From Albugo candida (taxonomy: Eukaryota > Oomycota > Peronosporomycetes > Albuginales > Albuginaceae): a DNA stretch of 64,000 nucleotides. The position numbers and the translations under genes were made by a program. Below are positions 61,462 through 64,000 of the stretch, in pieces. Numbering within the stretch: position 1 is the stretch's first letter; every line of letters starts with the position of its first letter. A model generated the notes under the pieces. The model was not told the DNA's origin. It did no database searches and saw only the letters and a list, made by a program, of their open reading frames with translations. The stretch covers positions 62,001 through 126,000 of the forward strand of contig CAJNAR010000028.1 in the NCBI GenBank assembly GCA_905220665.1. Reading direction: 5' to 3'.

Positions 61462-61852
61462 CCCGATTTTCACGCCTATCCTTCAAGACGACCATAGCAT
61501 TGAAAAGTAGAGGAGGTGGAGTTGTAGTGCGTAAATACAGTCAGCCATCAAGAAGATTCACCCTTGTTGAGACGTCTTTTGTGGTTCGTCCGATGCACCT
61601 ACTAAAGCTGCAAGTTCATATAAAGCTGGACTGTGGAGAAAGGTTCAGAGTCCGAATGTGACTCCGATTTTTCAGCGAGACAGCAATCCATGCTTCCATT
61701 ACGTCATCTGACAACATACGTCTTGAAATATCACATTATGGGATAGCATATTTGTGTGTCATTCCTGAGTGTCGAAAATAAAGTTGCGTGGACATGGCAG
61801 ATGCAAAATGGTCATTAAGTTCGACTGCGGACCATACAAAAAATAAGCCAAA
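61462..61852. other. Intergenic, upstream of RRP46
   Basis: 391 bp without a recognisable gene; presumably holds the RRP46 promoter. Confidence 0.4.
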
Positions 61853-62738
61853 ATGTTGCGAGATGATGGCCGCAATTGCAATGAATTACGTCAGATTGCA
61901 AGCGAACAAGGAACCTTAAACCGAGCGGATGGATCTTCAAACTTATCTATTGGTGATACATCAGTTCTAGTGGCAGTCTATGGACCAGGACAAGCTAAAA
62001 TTGTCCGTAATGAACTCGTGGACAAGGCTGCCATCGATGTTTGTGTGCAAGTTAATCAAGGAATTGCAGGTAAGAGTCGAATCGATGGCATCAATCTATA
62101 GCGTGATTTTCCATCGCATCAGGTGCAAAGGAAAAGGAATTAGAGCTGATTGTTCGGAGATTGTATGAACCGATAATCGAGCGACAGGAGTTTCCTCGGA
62201 CAATGATCAGCATCGTAATCCAAATCATCGAAGACGCTGGATCGATATCTTTTTCGAAGAACTTTTCCTACGATAGACTCTGTTTCCTGAATGGGAGTTC
62301 CTTGACTATTTATCTCTGTACCTTGTTTCAACAGTGATTGATGCAGTGACAATGGCACTAATGGATGCTGGAATTGTGATGCATTGTGTTGTGACTTCTA
62401 CCACATGCTGCCTTACAAAAGATGGCTCTCTCCTATTGGATCCTTCTCAGAAAGAAGAAGCGGTATGTAGCGTTGCCCAATTCCCATCGACTATCAAGAT
62501 ACGTTTCAATTAGGATTGCACCGCGCAAGTGATCTGCGCGTGTTCTTTCCAGCTCGCGGAAGATGGTGTGCTGTTTCTTTCCAGTGAAGGTACGAAGTAG
62601 CCTTCATCGCTCGTCTGCTCTCATGTGACTTGACGTCTTTTTCTAGGACTTTTATCCGAAGAGCAATTATTCGCTTGTGCGGAAGCGTGTAAGCGGTATG
62701 CGAGCAATCACGTTTCCGGCGGGCATGATGATGACTGA
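61853..62738 (+). CDS. RRP46: Exosome complex subunit RRP46/EXOSC5
   Basis: RNase PH-fold subunit of the exosome ring (3' RNA processing and decay). Five exons: 61853-62069, 62123-62244, 62322-62462, 62514-62589 and 62647-62738; 215 residues (EXOSC5 is ~235). Landmarks are LRQIASEQGTLNRADGSS, GDTSVLVAVYGPGQAK, VCVQVNQGIAG, DAGSLVSTVIDAVTMALMDA, KDGSLLLDPSQKEE and FLSSEGLLSEEQLFACAE. Introns 1, 3 and 4 are GT-AG (53, 51 and 57 bp). Intron 2 (62245-62321) begins AT and ends AC with U12-type signals; removing it restores the exact spacing between DAGS and MAL seen in the family. As in other eukaryotes, phosphorolytic active-site residues need not be conserved. The ATG at 61853 gives the family-like start; upstream exons are not needed. 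Confidence 0.9.
62245..62321 (+). other. Probable U12-type AT-AC intron
   Basis: The 5' end is ATATCTTTT (U12 consensus ATATCCTTT, one mismatch). The branch element TTCCTTGAC at 62298-62306 fits the U12 consensus TTCCTTRAC, its branch A lies 16 nt before the 3' end, and the 3' end is TAC. 77 bp. The junction is G|AT...AC|C, between TCG and CTT codons, phase 0. The best GT-AG alternative would insert eight residues into a conserved strand. Confidence 0.8.
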
Positions 62739-62913
62739 TGATATGTTCACTTTAGCGGATCCAGATGTATTGAGACATTTATTCGACAATCGTACTCCAA
62801 AAGGCTACAACAATTAATCTGATCTCAGATGATTCCCATTAGTACATAGTGTCCATTTTGGCTATATGATCCATAGAAATCAAAAGTTAGAAAATATGGT
62901 ATGGATTTCCAGA
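62739..62913. other. Short convergent intergenic region
   Basis: About 175 bp between RRP46 and the converging minus-strand cysteine-rich gene. Nothing recognised. Confidence 0.4.
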
Positions 62914-63480
62914 CTAGCAACAGCATATATCGTGCCAAGCATGCAAAACGTTGTACAAATCCTCGCATTCGTCATCAACAAATGTGGTTTGAGAATTGCT
63001 CACCTCACACTTGTGTATGAATTTACCTGTCTTACCGGGGTCATCCGTCCAACAAAATTGAAGACGTGTGCAATTTCTGGTAACGAAAAGAAAACCATCA
63101 GCAAGAATTGAATGGATTGATCACGTAGCTGTTGCTCTTCAAAGAGACCTCGAAGCTGCAGGTCCCTTTCCTTTCTTGATTGTATACACAATGGCTTCAA
63201 GCACTTCTTTGAATTGTTCCAAATGATGGTGTATACAATTCTCTTTTCTCCATGAACTCAACAGAGCCAAAGTTGGAAATTACATTCCCGTCGCTCAGTG
63301 TGTCACTGCCTACGCGGTTTGAGAGGCATATGCTATCACTTCATCGAAAAATGTGCACCCGCAATTGATCAGAGACTAGGTTGCGACCGCGCATTGTCGG
63401 ATTACTCGTCATTGAAGCACAGTATTTGGCTCACATTCAGTCAGATTCCACACCTCATCCACGATGTACCCGCTCGTTAA
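62914..63480 (-). CDS. Probable multi-exon Cys-rich secreted protein, 5' end unresolved
   Basis: Four segments of one reading frame join through short GT-AG introns: GYIVDEVWNLTECEPNT, then SLINCGCTFFDEVIAYASQT, then KENCIHHHLEQFKEVLEA with KKGKGPAAS, then RNCTRLQFCWTDDPGKTGKF with IHKCE, ending near CEDLYNVLHAWHDICC at stop 62914-62916. The introns lie around 63380-63425, 63247-63310 and 63070-63145. At least ten cysteines and an NLT sequon suggest an extracellular protein. The first exon (signal peptide) lies upstream of 63480 and is not placed. A strong GTGAGC donor after HKCE allows an alternative 3' end. No family is recognised; coding status is inferred from continuity over several introns. 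Confidence 0.5.
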
Positions 63481-64000
63481 AATACGCTTTTTCTCCGAGT
63501 GTCATATGCATTTATTCGCGGCTCATAGATCTATACTTTGTAATGACAAGACAATCATTTGAATTCCTACGTCGCCTTCAACAATCGCTTTCTTGTACTC
63601 ACGATAAGCATGTTATACTGTTCTAGTTAGGACCATTCCGACTGCGACCGCACATTCAAAATGATTCCTTGCGCTTCATCCCACGATCCATAAGGTACCT
63701 GGCAGCTATGTGGCTGAGTATACAAGTATAAAAGTCATGCTGCTAACCTCTTCATAGCAATTGGGCATCGTACAGACCGATTCCTATATCTCGATTTTTA
63801 CAGATATTTCCACGATCGCCACTTTTGATTATCAGCTTCTTCTAGTGTATATCGTATCGTTTGCCTGCACATTACGATGCGTGCTGCGCCCTACAGGTGG
63901 ACGGATATATAAACATCCTTCCGAGCCGAAGAGCCACGTTTCAAGCGCCTGACAGAATACAGCGAGTCCGACTTTCTTAATGGCAAATGCGCTACCATCA
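63481..64000. other. Unresolved terminal region
   Basis: Probably contains the 5' end of the preceding minus-strand gene. Short plus-strand frames here have no recognisable content; the window ends without a clear gene. Confidence 0.35.

Noticed and set aside
62245..62333. GT-AG splicing alternative for RRP46 intron 2 (donor at GTTTCCTG 62282, acceptor CAACAG)
   Set aside because: It keeps frame but inserts extra residues into the conserved DAGS-MAL strand. The AT-AC model restores family spacing and has U12 signals.

Overview
The window is nuclear DNA of a eukaryote, most likely an oomycete (Stramenopiles). A compact, intron-poor plant parasite of the Albugo (white rust) kind would fit, but the species is inferred, not proven. 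The signs are: genes on both strands separated by tens to a few hundred bases; very short introns (mostly 45-60 bp, GT...AG) next to huge intronless genes; standard stop codons; genes for motile cilia and centrioles, as expected of zoospores; secreted subtilase and GH6 genes; and a cysteine/histidine basic protein of a style I associate with oomycetes. No tRNA, rRNA, CRISPR or intact transposon was seen.

Layout. 1-15 kb: 3' two thirds of an outer-arm dynein heavy chain (+), then a tight minus-strand block of 6-phosphogluconolactonase, a short-chain dehydrogenase (SDR), a subtilisin-like protease and a second SDR paralogous to the first. 15-23 kb: small basic cysteine protein (+), PlsB/GNPAT-type acyltransferase (-), NIPA-like Mg transporter (+) and a four-exon Nudix hydrolase (-). 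23-26.3 kb: gene-poor. 26-34 kb: three-repeat MYB (-), single-pass membrane protein (+), double-hotdog acyl-CoA thioesterase (+) and a 993-residue unknown (+). 34-44 kb: TBC RabGAP (-), CEP41-like rhodanese protein (-), small protein (-), Rieske iron-sulfur protein (+), SAS-6 (+), GH6 (+) and an 8-amino-7-oxononanoate synthase-like enzyme (+). 44-53 kb: ankyrin membrane protein (-), mitoribosomal mL46 (+), endonuclease IV (+), an inverted duplication, and TRAPPC9/Trs120 (+). 53-64 kb: minisatellite-bearing coiled-coil gene (-), a gene-poor stretch with a stop-interrupted secreted ORF, exosome subunit RRP46 (+), and a cysteine-rich probable secreted gene whose 5' end is unresolved (-).

Functional themes. 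Three genes serve cilia and centrioles: outer-arm dynein moves the axoneme, CEP41-like proteins are linked to axonemal tubulin glutamylation, and SAS-6 builds the centriolar cartwheel. Others are core housekeeping: bc1 complex, mitochondrial translation, exosome, TRAPP trafficking, base-excision repair, lipid and acyl-CoA metabolism. The subtilase, GH6 and small signal-peptide ORFs are secreted candidates.

Exon structures were built by hand from splice signals, frame and family resemblance; none is confirmed by transcripts. The most striking observation is a probable U12-type AT-AC intron in RRP46. Next are a 61-bp repeat array that appears to derive from coding sequence of its own gene and changes the frame of the C-terminus, and a dispersed SDR pair with three identical internal exon lengths.
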